A DNA stretch of 64,000 bases, taken from contig NC_068566.1 in the NCBI RefSeq assembly GCF_025698545.1, forward strand, positions 2,091,362-2,155,361, given 5' to 3'. Under the pieces are notes generated by a model. It made no database searches, was not told where the DNA came from, and saw only the letters and a list, made by a program, of their open reading frames with translations. Source of the DNA: Gossypium raimondii (taxonomy: Eukaryota; Streptophyta; Magnoliopsida; Malvales; Malvaceae). The position numbers and the translations under genes are program-made. Shown here piece after piece: positions 48,060 to 59,037 of this stretch (position 1 is its first letter; the number at the start of each line of letters is the position of its first letter).

Positions 48060-48259
48060 AATTTAATCTCTGTCAATTTGAAAGTGAGCAAATAAGGACA
48101 ATTAATCACAACATTAATATTTTTTATTATCAATTTTACATAGTTTTGATTGGTATAATAACAAATTTAGCCCTCAAAATTTATTAATTGGTATCAATCA
48201 AAATGATGTACAATTAATTATTCTTAATTACTCAATTTGAAATTGACAGAGATTAAATT
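48060..48259. repeat. Foldback element with 20-bp perfect arms
   Basis: AATTTAATCTCTGTCAATTT (48060-48079) is the exact reverse complement of 48240-48259, and similarity continues inward (aaagtgagcaaataa against taattactcaattt). 'ttttgattggta' and 'ttggtatcaatcaaaa' face each other across the centre. Likely a small MITE; true ends not fixed. Confidence 0.65.
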
Positions 48260-49518
48260 ATTTCAATTTATCTCTTATAAAGAACAATTTATTCAATATC
48301 AAAATTAAAAACTCTCTTTATATTTTCCTAACTCCTTAAAATTTCTATCTTTTCAGTTAGCCAAAGTTGAACTTTTCCTGGTTAATGAATGTGGTAATTA
48401 GCCAATTTTGAAAGTTTTATTACTAATTTATACCAAAATCAAATTGACTGACAACTCAACATTTATCTTATGCCCACCCTCTAACTCTAAATTCATTATG
48501 CTCAAAATAATAATTTCAACCTACAATTTCTATATATATAATGACAAATCAAGGATTTTTGCTTACAATTTGTATTTATTTGTTTGATTAAGAATTGAAA
48601 TAAAACATGATACCATAAACCAATCATTATAAAATATAAATCCAATATAATTTAAAATAAAATAACTTTAAACGAGATCATATATGATGAAAGTTACATT
48701 AAAATAAATTTAAAATTTGAACAAAACTCACAAATAATTTACTCAAACTTTGATGATCAAAGTCTCGTGACCTTAGTCTTACAATTTCAACCAAGGTCTC
48801 ATTAATTATATATGAGATAAAGCAGCATTTAATCTACATTAATCTCTAAATTTGGTCAATATGATAACTCGATACCTTGGAATTACACCACGTCATCAAC
48901 TAACAAATTATAATATTTTTAATAAAAAATTAGGTGATGAGGTGGCACAATATTAAATGTCTCATCGCATATCAACTTTGACAAAAAATTGTCAAATTTA
49001 AAAATTAATGTAAAAAAATTTAAATAGTCTTTATCAGTTATCACTATAAATAAATAATTGCTGATATCATTATTAGAAGCTTTATGATAATTGTCTACAT
49101 AAATGACAACATTTTGAAAGAGAAATTTGAAGGATGATGATGATAATAAACATTAATACTGGGACCATTTCTTTGAATTAAACCATATAAAATTTCCATG
49201 TTTAATATTTGGAAAATGGAAATAAATATAAATAATTTTAATTTTAATAAAAATAAATCTAAAACTTAACCCTAAACCAAAGAAATTATTATTTAATCTT
49301 TTAGAATCTTACCCCAAATTTAAATATAGATTCTGAAGATCTAATTACTAAAATAATACTTTATTTTAAGCTAGAAGATGGAAGAAAATGATGAGAAAAT
49401 AATGGCCACGTCTTATCTTACTTTTATATAAAAGTATTTTCAAAACATTTAATGACCATTTCATAGTTTCATATTGAACGTACCACCTAAAGAGAAAATA
49501 AACTTTTCCTCTGATTAT
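48260..49518. other. Intergenic, upstream of the F-box gene
   Basis: AT-rich, no gene or strong element seen. The last few hundred bases are the presumed F-box promoter; no clear TATA box stands out. Confidence 0.4.
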
Positions 49519-51060
49519 ATGGAGCAAGAGGCAGAAATTGATCGTTTGCCGATTGACTTATTGGCTCATATATTCCTCATGATTACTTCTTTCACCGATT
49601 TAGCCCAGTAAGTTCCTTTTAGTATTATTATTATTATTATTATTGGGGTTTTTTTTTTAATTTCTGGGTTTTTTTTTTTTTGGTTGTTGATGATGATGAT
49701 GACCTTGAAATAGTTAATAATTATGGGTTATGGTATAGGGCAAGTGGGGTTTGTAGGAAATGGAAACAAGGCGTGAAACAGGCCCTTGCTAGAAGACAAA
49801 CCCTGAGTTTTGCTGGTTTTAAAATGGATGATGATTCCACTGCTCGTCTTGTTCATCATGCTTATAGCCTCAAAGAACTCGATATGTACTCAATCTCTTC
49901 CCTTTCTTGATCATCTTTCTCAATATATATATCATGTTCATTCATCCAAATTCTTGAACCACACAATTCATTATATGGACTTGTTAGAACTTGTAGTGAA
50001 AATCCATGGATTTTTTCTTCATTTGGAATTGTTTCTCAATAGCATCAATTGATGCATTCCATGACAGTTCAAGGAGTCGTTGGGGTTGCCAAATTACTGA
50101 CAATGGACTATGCCAAATTTCATTAGCAAAGTGTGTTAGCAGCTTGACATCTATTTCCCTTTGGGGTATCACAGGCATTACTGATAAAGGTGTTGTTAAA
50201 TTGGTACGAGACAAATCTTCTGTTTCCATATGCTCAACATCCATGTTAAACGGATAAAAGTATCATGAAAGCTTCTATAAGATTCAGATTGCATTTTGTC
50301 TCTTTTAACTCAAAAAATGAATGAATTAGTCCATGTTCGTTACATCAAAGAATAAACTGGTCTATTTTGTTAAAAATTTCATCATTCTACTGTTAAAAAC
50401 TGATTTGACTAATGGAATAATCAAACAATTACACATAACGTGCCACATGTAACTTATTCTAGTGTACAAGGACCAGTTCATAACAGTAAAAGTTAATTTA
50501 TTTTTTTAATGAAATGATCAATTTACTATTTGATCTAACATTTATGGACTAATTTGTCCATTTTTTGAATGGTAAGAGCAAAATACAATACTTATAGTAC
50601 AAGGGACTATGGTACTTTTACCTGTTAAACGCATATCTGGACAAGCTCACACTTTTGCCTCAAATGGAATTATCTGAAACAGATAACAAGAGCCAATTCC
50701 TTACAACATCTAAACGTTGGAGGTACATTCATTACAGATGAATCCTTATCCGCCATTGCAGATAGCTGTCCACGATTAAAGGTGAGTAACATATCGATTT
50801 ATTCATCAGAAATCATCCGAGATACTGACTGTGTTTGGTCATAACTATCTAATCTACAGAGTATTGTCCTATGGAGTTGTCGTCAAGTGACAGAAACAGG
50901 GCTGTTTGTACTTGTAAGTAAATGTCGGAAACTAGAGTCAATCAATGTATGGGGTACAAGAGTTCCTCTAGATTGTTTCATTGGATTGCTTACTATCCGT
51001 CCAGCTCTTCAAATAAAACCACAAGGTTTGCCCTTAAATGTAATGTTACCTGTCGTATAA
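49519..51060 (+). CDS. F-box/LRR protein, At5g67140 type
   Basis: Five exons: 49519-49607, 49739-49885, 50068-50203, 50683-50781, 50860-51060; 672 nt, 223 residues, all GT/AG junctions in phase. The N-terminal F-box spans residues about 8-39 (DRLPIDLLAHIF, then ASGVCRKWK), the part that binds SKP1/ASK in SCF ubiquitin ligases. The rest is a short run of leucine-rich repeats of the AMN1/RNI kind: LKELDISRSRWGCQITDNGL, SLTSISLWGITGITDKGVV, LQHLNVGGTFITDESL, LKSIVLWSCRQVTETGL, LESINVWGTRVP. The LRRs presumably bind the substrate, which is unknown. From memory the size and layout match Arabidopsis At5g67140. Intron 3 is long because a MITE (50253-50622) inserted into it. Confidence 0.93.
50253..50622. 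mobile_element. Palindromic MITE, copy 7, in F-box intron 3
   Basis: 370 bp, running from GATAAAAGTATCATGAAAGC to GGTACTTTTACC, with TIRs of the GGTAAAAGTA type. Identical 9-bp flanks TGTTAAACG (50244-50252 and 50623-50631) form a target duplication. A 9-bp duplication points to the Mutator superfamily. Removing it would restore an intron of about 100 bp. Confidence 0.85.
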
Positions 51061-51331
51061 GCTGTTCATTTTAGTGAATCATTGCATTGACAAGAACATT
51101 GCCTGTAAATATCACCTTCTATGATTTCAGTAAATTATATTATATGAAATTATGATTCCATAAATTAAAAGTTTGTATTCTAACAGCATAGATTCTACTT
51201 GCTTTCCATAAAATAATGCCTGAAATAGAAGCATATATCCACTATGATGTCTAAGTACGTGAGACCTCTAAATTATATAGGTGAAAATACCCGCAAAGTC
51301 CCTTTATAGGGACTGAATCAAATTAATGGTA

Positions 51332-51702
51332 AAAGTATCATAGAAGCCCTTGTACTAGAGTTAGATTGCATTTTGCTCATTCTACTAAAAAAATATGCAA
51401 ATTAGTATCTGTACATTAGATCAAAGAACAAATTGGTCCTTTTGTTAATAATTCCATCCATTTCTGCTGTTAAAAACTGATCCTTATACGGCAGCATGAG
51501 ATACACATAACACACCACGTGCCACTTGTTGATTATTCTGTCAGCCACGCCAGGTTTTAATAGTACAGATGGATGAAATTTTTAACAAAAATGACCAATT
51601 TGCTTTTTGATCTTACATACAAAGACTAATTTGCCCATTTATTGAGTAAAGGGGACAAAATGCAATATGACTCCTAATACAAGGGCCTCCATGGTACTTT
51701 TA
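51332..51702. repeat. Palindromic MITE family, copy 8
   Basis: The best-preserved tips in the window: GGTAAAAGTATCATAGAAGC at the left and GGCCTCCATGGTACTTTTA at the right. The axis is near 51510 (ACACACCACGTGCC). It lies in the 3' flank of the F-box gene. No target duplication visible. Confidence 0.82.
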
Positions 51703-51992
51703 GCTCATACTAGTTCATGTATTATTAAAAAGAATCAAATAAGGTCAAATTGGAACAGAATTAAAATTTATTGCTTAAACAATGACAGATTTTTTTTAAT
51801 TACAATTCAACCCCAAACAAAATATTTCATCCATAGAATCATAAAAAGCTTTCAAAGTTCAAGTCTATTTGACCTTATTTGATTCTTTTTAATAGTATAG
51901 TGGCTAAATTGATCCATTTAATAGTAGAGGGGCTAATTTGATATGATCCTACAGTAGAGGGACCTACCATGTAGGTTCACCAAATTATATAA

Positions 51993-52170
51993 AGTAGTAG
52001 TGATATTGATGAAGGAAACTTGATAAGAAAAATAATGCACATATCCACTATGATGTTTAGGTAAATCATATACTATAGTGAAGTAGTAGTGATATTGATG
52101 AAGGAAACTTGATAAGAAAAATAATGCACATATCCACAATGCTGTTTAGGTAAATCATATACTATAGTGA
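51993..52170. repeat. Tandem duplication, 2 x 89 bp
   Basis: The unit starting agtagtagtgatattgatga (51993) repeats at 52082 with almost no change, ending 'atcatatactatagtga'. It lies between the 3' ends of the convergent F-box and PLC-like genes. Near-identity implies a recent event. Confidence 0.9.
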
Positions 52171-52454
52171 AGCAAATCGCATACCTGAAATTGCTATTTG
52201 GTACATTTCAAGTCTCTGTCTAGGCCACTTCCTAAATCAGGTTCACATACAAACCATTTAATTTTGCCTTAACAGAAGAATCTTTGTTTATAATAAAATT
52301 GTATTCATTCTAACAAGCATTCCTTGACCTTCTACCAAATATGGCAGGGTGTTGTATACTAAGCCTTAAACTCGAAAAATTTGCGTACTAAGAAATATTA
52401 TAGGCCCTCAGTAAAAGTGTAGATGCTATCCTGAAAAACTATCTATATTTCTAG

Positions 52455-54608
52455 TCACAATAAAAGCAACATCCATGGAATAGAAAAGAACCCGATAGCG
52501 AATTGATTAGGATAATAGATTGTTGAAGCGGATTTCGAGAATTGAACAGATCCAGAAAAGCTTCCGGCAGTATTGGTCATTGGACTTGAAGAAGGCATTG
52601 TAATGTTCTTGCAAGATCCAAATGGTGCTCCAGCCTACATAAGAACCAAGACAGGTTCAGAAAATGGGATTACGTCATTATAAGAAATTGACCTGTTTTC
52701 GATGAAATGCTAGCTTCTGAACTAAACCACCCAAATCCCATCATTATTGGTGAACCATAAGCCCTCAAATGACTTAACTGATAATCGGAACTAAAGTTGT
52801 CAATGCTTTCCGAACAAGTAAATTCAGTTTTATGACAAACCTGGCAAGCAGCAATTGTATTACATCCACATAATCTTTGGCCATTCATGCTATCCAAATC
52901 ATAGAAAACACCGCCTCCATCACTCCTCTGCACGACGTATCTCGTGTTAGTGCTTTGCATATTTTACAACAAATATATATTATAAAGTAAGAATCGAATA
53001 CCATGTAGAAGTTGACTGCTAAAAAGTTTGGCATCATACTCCCTGCTGCTTTGAAGCAGGTGCCGATCATGTCAGCTAGTCGTGCTGAATGCTCTTTGCA
53101 AGCTTCGGTTTCAACCGGGTAACTTGGGAAATAATTCATGAGGAAAAGAGAGGCGCTTTTTGAATTGAGTGGCCGTGATTCTTTTCTATTCGGGCATGAG
53201 CCTGGCTTTACCCCTGGATCTCCAGCTGAAACCCGAAATACCATGAGGGCATTATTTCAACACAATATGAAGCTAGAAAAAAGTATCATATATATAATCG
53301 TTACCTTCATTTTCTAATATGTACTTCCACTGGTAAGCAATCCCTTCCTCTGCTTCCTTCGAGGCAACCGAGGTGAAAACCAAAAGCCTGTGATTAGCTT
53401 GCACCATTTCGTTCACAGTAGGCCAATCTTCACCCTTTTTTGGCATCTTCGACACGGGAAACCAATACTTATCCAAACCAGCATTTACAAAAAGGTTACT
53501 CAGTCCTTTTGGCGTGTGCACATAGTCCTCAATTACAATTGTTACAATCTCCGATGGATTCTGACTCAAAAATGTTTCCACTTCCCTCAAGGTGTTAATT
53601 GCAGGTTGCTGAATAAAGATCCAAATGAACATATCACAAATTGTCTCGAAAAAACTGGAAAATTAAAAATTAAAAAGAAGAAAGAAACCAGCAGGCATAT
53701 TACAAAGGCAGTGAAGTTGAAGCATTGTCCCCGGAACGAATGACAGAGCCAAATATCGCCATTAAAATCGTACATGTCCAACATCAACCCCCTCACTCCA
53801 TTCTAAAGCAAATGTGCAAAATAGCAAATAAGTTCATCTGGTTCTTTAAGAACACAAGAGACAAGCAGATCATGTAAATGAAACAGAATATAAAAGCACA
53901 CACACCATCAATTGATTAGTGACAGTGTCTTCTTGATTGTAAAATGTCAATCTTTGAACACCTTGTAAAGATGGAGCATCCACTATACTGAAGGAATTGT
54001 GGGTCATCAACCATGAATATTTGTTGAAAGGCAAACCACCAACCTGTCCCCCAAAAACATGAATTGTTAAAACCCCATCACCAACATACACTTAAATTGA
54101 AAGCAAGGAACTTTTCTCACCAAAAAGGAAGCAAATTTACACTATAATGGCTAAAAATACAAACACCCCATCAACAATTTGCTTAAACCCCATCACAAAA
54201 ACATACATTGAAATTGAAAGCAAGGAGCTTTTTATCACAAAAAAGAAAACCTTACAATGGAAGTGGGCATAATAGCTTGGCCTCTGGTACAAAAAGGTTG
54301 ACTCTTGCCCAAAGATGGGCAATTCCCACAATAAAGACCCGGACCACAATCTGTAGCTTGGGAACATGAATCAAGCAACTGCACCCATAAAATGAAATGA
54401 AAAATCCCTACCAAATTAAGCTCAAAACTGTAGGGATCATAGATAAAAAAGGGAAAAAAGGAACAATAAAGGAGAAAGGAACCTGGCAATTTCCATTGAA
54501 ACAAGCAGTGTAAACGGTGATGAAGAAAGAGAAGAGTAACAAAAACAAGTACCCAATTGCAGCTGTGACTCTGCATAAGCTAAGGTAATCCGTCCAACAC
54601 GCCAACAT
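52455..54608 (-). CDS. PLC-like phosphodiesterase, At5g67130 type, likely GPI-anchored
   Basis: Eight exons (gene order): 54483-54608, 54256-54378, 53906-54043, 53704-53802, 53305-53608, 53002-53225, 52841-52927, 52455-52634; 1281 nt, 426 residues, all junctions GT/AG and in phase. An N-terminal hydrophobic stretch (AAIGYLFLLLFSFFITV) acts as signal sequence, followed by a Cys-rich segment (CSQATDCGPGLYCGNCP). The PI-PLC X-type barrel begins near residue 84: His98 in MTHNSF and His150 in WLCHSF sit where bacterial PI-PLCs have their two catalytic histidines. The protein ends in a hydrophobic tail (FSIPWMLLLL) after a Ser/Thr-rich stretch, as in GPI-anchored proteins, so an outer plasma-membrane or wall location is likely. 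Substrate unknown. From memory At5g67130 is about the same length. Confidence 0.93.
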
Positions 54609-55565
54609 TATTGTTGTAAATTTCGGTTCTGTTTCTGCTTATGCAGAGCTCGAGAAAAAAAAAAGCAAACAAAAACGAAGAAGCGATACTGAGATTAATA
54701 AACAAAAAAAATTAAAAATTAAAAGGTAAAGAGAACATTTTTACTGTGGATATGAAGGTGACAATGGAGGACAACAAAGGTTTTTGGACACTTAAGGCGG
54801 GCTTTTTGCTGCTTTCACCTTTAATTTTTCTCTTATTTTAAGGTGATGATGATACTTTGGTATTCTTACACTTTTCTCTTTCTTTGTTTTGTCCTGTTTT
54901 ATTTTTTATTTTTTATAACCAAGTTCCGAGTATTTTTAATTTCGATTAAAAATGTAATCTTTTTTAAGTTTAAATTATTTTGACGGTTTATATGAAATTA
55001 AATTGTTATCTTTTTATATTTTATAGTAGGACTCTTTGAGGATTAAAAAGTTTGATAACTGGTCTATTATTTTCTTTTTTTTCCTTTTAAAAATTGAGGA
55101 CTGCCCTGCTTTGGAAGGTTATAGTGGCAGTGCCCTTCACATGGTGGGGTAGGTTACCTCTATTGAGGGACATTCATTTAAGCTTATCATTTGTTTGAAA
55201 TATGGTGCTTTTGTTTTTCATCTTTTGCCCCTTGAAAGGAAATTGGGATTTAGAATTAATGCTTAATTTATTAAGCTTTAAATACATGCTTAATCGTACT
55301 CGAACTCATTGGACTTACGGCTGAACAGACTTGTTTAAGTAATTGAAAGGTAGCTTTGCTTTTGTTTGTAGGAAAGAAGCTGAAAAGTAAAGAATATACC
55401 ATTAATGAAACACTTACGTGCATGATCAACCCAGAATAAATCTCACTTAAACAAATAATAAACGGCCCTTTAGCTTTTAAGTAGTATAAGCATCACTCGA
55501 TCTACATTTTCACTTTCGTGTAATTTAGTTGATTCATGCGATCATTCGTTAAAAACTTGAAATCC
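54609..55565. other. Intergenic: PLC promoter and FPP 3' flank
   Basis: The first part is the 5' leader and promoter of the PLC-like gene; the last part is the 3' flank of the filament-like gene. AT-rich, with no further ORF or repeat recognised. Confidence 0.5.
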
Positions 55566-58500
55566 TCAACATCGAAAACCCTTTCCTTGGAAAAGCTTCT
55601 TCCATAATCTTCCACCTTGTTTTTGTTTAGGAACAATAGCTAAAGATTTGGCTGCAGCTTTATTGTCTTCCTGGTGTTTGTTTTGATTTAAAACGAGGGT
55701 ATTTTCTGTAGGCGTTATCGGTGTCGTCCCATTAGAGACGAATGCAGAACCGGGATTGCCTTTTCCTTTGGCTTTATCCTCACTTATCATCTGATCTAAT
55801 AGAGAGGATCTTCGGCTATTCAACTTTGTCCATGTTGGAGTTGGAATAGTTGATGTTGTTGGAGAAACAATTTCGGTTCGAGTGGTGATAACGTTGTCAA
55901 ACAGGGATGCCTGTTTTGGAGATGCCAAAGCTTTTAACTGCTTTCCCAAGTTTAGTATAGTCTCTTCGCACTCGGCTAACTTTTCGGAAGCAGCCCGAAT
56001 CTCACAGTTCTGCCAATGATCAAGAGTGAACATATTTTTCATTTTACAAATAAAGAACAGAGTATAAACAACAAGATATGAACTTACAGTTCGAATCTGA
56101 TTCCCATCCTGCTCGACTTCGGAGCTCGGTATTTCGTTTTCCGTCACACTAAAGGCAAGAAGACATCATTTGCATAAGACTCAACACCGCACACAAAATT
56201 GACCACAACAATGACCGTGATATTAGGTTTGAAAAGCAATACCTGTCAAGGCATGTGGTCACCAACTCTTCATGGCATTCATTTTGTTTGTATTTGGTCA
56301 AGGTATGCTGTTTATCGAAGATTTCGTTTGTCCTCCACTTCGGTTTTTCAACTTGCCTTTCGGTCATTTCCTCGGCTTTTCTTGATGTATGCAACTCCGC
56401 CTGCAATGTCTCAATGGTTTTTTCAGATTCCTCGAGTTGATTTAACAGAGAGTTACTCGAGATAGGCTCTTTCTTTTGAATGAAGTTCTTGTCCTCATTG
56501 TTGTAAGGAGTGGTTAGGTGAAATTTATCAACAATTCCAACTTCTGAATCACTTTCACTTTGCGATTCATCCCAATCGAAATGGCTTTTAATTGCATCTC
56601 TCATGCTCGAAACATCTTGAAGGGAAAAGCAATGATTAATGATCCAGTCCAGAACTGAAGTTAATTCTTCGGTAAATTTGTTGAGGTCTGTTTTTCCATT
56701 CAACAAATCATAACAAGCTTGCACAAATTGCTCTAAAACAGCACCGAGTTCCAAAGTTTTCCATTGGAAAACTCGAACTATGTAGCCTGAAGCTGTTTCG
56801 GAGTGCTTGTACGAGAAAGAATCCCTACTCTTCTCGGACATGGTCTCAGGGATATTATAATCCGTTGACGGTAAGTTGATTCCTTCAATTAGCTCAATTA
56901 TCTTGCAAATTGATTTACAAGAATCAGGATGAAACTGTGGGTTGCTATTCTCTTCTGAGCAGATATTAACATCGGCATCCTCGTTACATGAATCCACTTT
57001 CAAAGAACTGTTCGACGGTTTCCATGACACGTAGCTACTAATACAAGACAGATCAGAGGAACCGGGACGGTCTGAACCCTCTTTTTCGTCAAAACTTTCA
57101 GCAGTGTTCGGAGAGGTCATGCAGGCCAAAGCTTTTCGAATATCCTCAAGTATTTCATCCGGGTTTCTTTGAGTTGCACGGCTTTGCTCAAAGATCACTT
57201 TCGTTATGTCCTCTATCCTACCGGGAACTTTGTTAAGCAACTGACTTTTGGGCTTCATTTCATTGTTCAACATGCTATGGTCACACTGACTGTCAGGAAC
57301 AAGGACTATCTCCTTTCCATTCGGTTCAGTTTGTAATGGTCTGAGCTTCCCATTACCTTCATCCAAAGAAACATGAGAACTTCCAGACAGTTTATCAACA
57401 GAGACTAAAGCTAATTTTTCCATTTCAGCAAAGTCATCCATCAGATTTATTTCTGAAGACACAACAGTTTGGTGTGACAACGACTTCTTTAATTGTCCAT
57501 TCCTTAAATGCTCGAGTTCAGAAATCAGAGCTGAAGCCCCGGATTCCGCACTGCTAGCTTTATCATCTATGCCAACATCCGACATTGATGCCAACAGTGA
57601 ACTGTTCCTGGTTGACTCATCGTTTGGCAGACTTTTGGAGGATTCTTCGAACTGGAACTCAACATCCGAGAATTTGGTAGCAGCGCGTGCATACATGGCT
57701 CTTGCCAATTGAAGTTCGCTTGTTTTGCTATTAAGGGCTTCCATGAGAGCCTTATTTTCTTCTTCCATGGCATGCAACTGCTCAGTTAGGATGTTAATCT
57801 TCTTGCTCGGGCAGTCCGAATAATCAACTATGGGGTCAAGCCTCGGACTGGTAGGACTAGTATTCAATTTTCTCCTCCTCATTTCAACAGAGTCCTTTCC
57901 CAACATTTCAGCTTCATCTTTCATCTTAGCCAAAGCGGCAGGACCCGGCAACCGTTTCCGGACTAAGAGACGCAACCGTTGACATTCCGATTCAAGCTTA
58001 GCAATTTTCTTCACATTTTCTAAACGTTGCTTGCTCGTTGCTTCCGCCGTTCGACGATTGAATTCTCTCTCTTCATTCCTGATCTCAACTTCTTTCTCGA
58101 GCACTCTAACCTCGTATATCAAAGCAGCATTATCCTTCTCCATCGATTGTAATCTCGCCATTAGTGCATTGAAATCGGTCTCGACCCGAGCCCTTTGCTT
58201 GTTTAAATCATCAATCATTTTTTCCTTTGCCAAGAGAGCCTTACTAAGATTAGTATTCTCAACACCTAATTTATTAACCCTTTTACTAGTCTCAGCCAAC
58301 TTCTCCTCTAAACCCTTCCCCGATTTCTCGAACTCCTTCGAAACGCTCACCACTGCATCGCAAATCCTTCGCTCCTGCTCTTCTCGAACGAACCGGAGTT
58401 GCCGCATGCATTCTTTGAGGGCCGCATCTAAATGTGTTACCCTTTCTTCACTCGCAACTCTCCGCTGCAATGCTTCATCCAGTTTTTCCTTTAAAGAAGT

Positions 58501-59037
58501 TGCCTCCGATTCTGCCTTCTCCCTTCCTGGTTCATAAAAAAAAAAAAAGAATACCCACCATTAACTAAAAAACTATATAATATATGTATATGTATATGTA
58601 TACGTATATGTATATGTACCTGCAATAGCTTGCAGTGCCATATTTTCATGTTCCTTCACAAGTTCATCTTTGTAATTACAGTCACAAAGAGCAGAGGCAA
58701 GCTTTTCATTTAAGATTTTCAGCTCATTCTCTAATTCCTTTTTATCAGAAACAAGAATCTGCATCTGAGAAAAATACCAGTTAAATTTCAGTGCAATCAA
58801 AACTATCCCAAAGTACAAATTATTCACTAATTATGGCTAATAAGTTCAAGTTGAAGAAAAACCCAATTTACAGCATCAAACACCATTAATTTCTGGAGAA
58901 AGTTTATTGAAAACAATCAAACGTTTCATTCACTTTACCTCCTCATCATTGCCTTTCTGGGAAATGTTTAGTTTGTCAGTACCAAGAATGATCTTCTCTG
59001 TGGATTTTTTCCTCCATAGCCAGATTTTTTGGTCCAT
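55566..59037 (-). CDS. FPP: Filament-like plant protein (FPP), long coiled coil
   Basis: Five exons (gene order): 58939-59037, 58620-58764, 56243-58526, 56098-56149, 55566-56009; 3024 nt, 1007 residues. Junctions are GT/AG and in phase. Starts MDQKIWLWRKKSTEKI, a form of the basic MD.(K/R).W.W(K/R)KKSS N terminus of the FPP family. Then comes a long alpha-helical coiled coil (LVSDKKELENELKILNEKLA, LDAALKECMRQLRFVREEQ), conserved short motifs (GASALISELEHL, ICKIIELIEGI, SSYVSWKPS, VLEQFVQACYDLLNG, DWIINHCFSLQDVSSMRDAI) and a C-terminal GGRLWKKLFQGKG. The family interacts with MAF1 at the nuclear envelope, and some members guide microtubules in cellulose-rich walls; this member's role is inferred from the family. 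A donor-like AAAG|GTAAAC at plus about 59186 suggests an intron in the 5' UTR. Which FPP paralog is unclear. Confidence 0.93.
58575..58617. repeat. TATATG hexamer microsatellite in FPP intron 2
   Basis: Alternating TATATG/TATACG units fill most of the short intron right after the donor (minus GTACATATACATATACG). Likely length-polymorphic. Confidence 0.85.

Noticed and set aside
58031-58537. 168-codon plus-strand ORF
   Set aside because: Antisense shadow of the large FPP coding exon.
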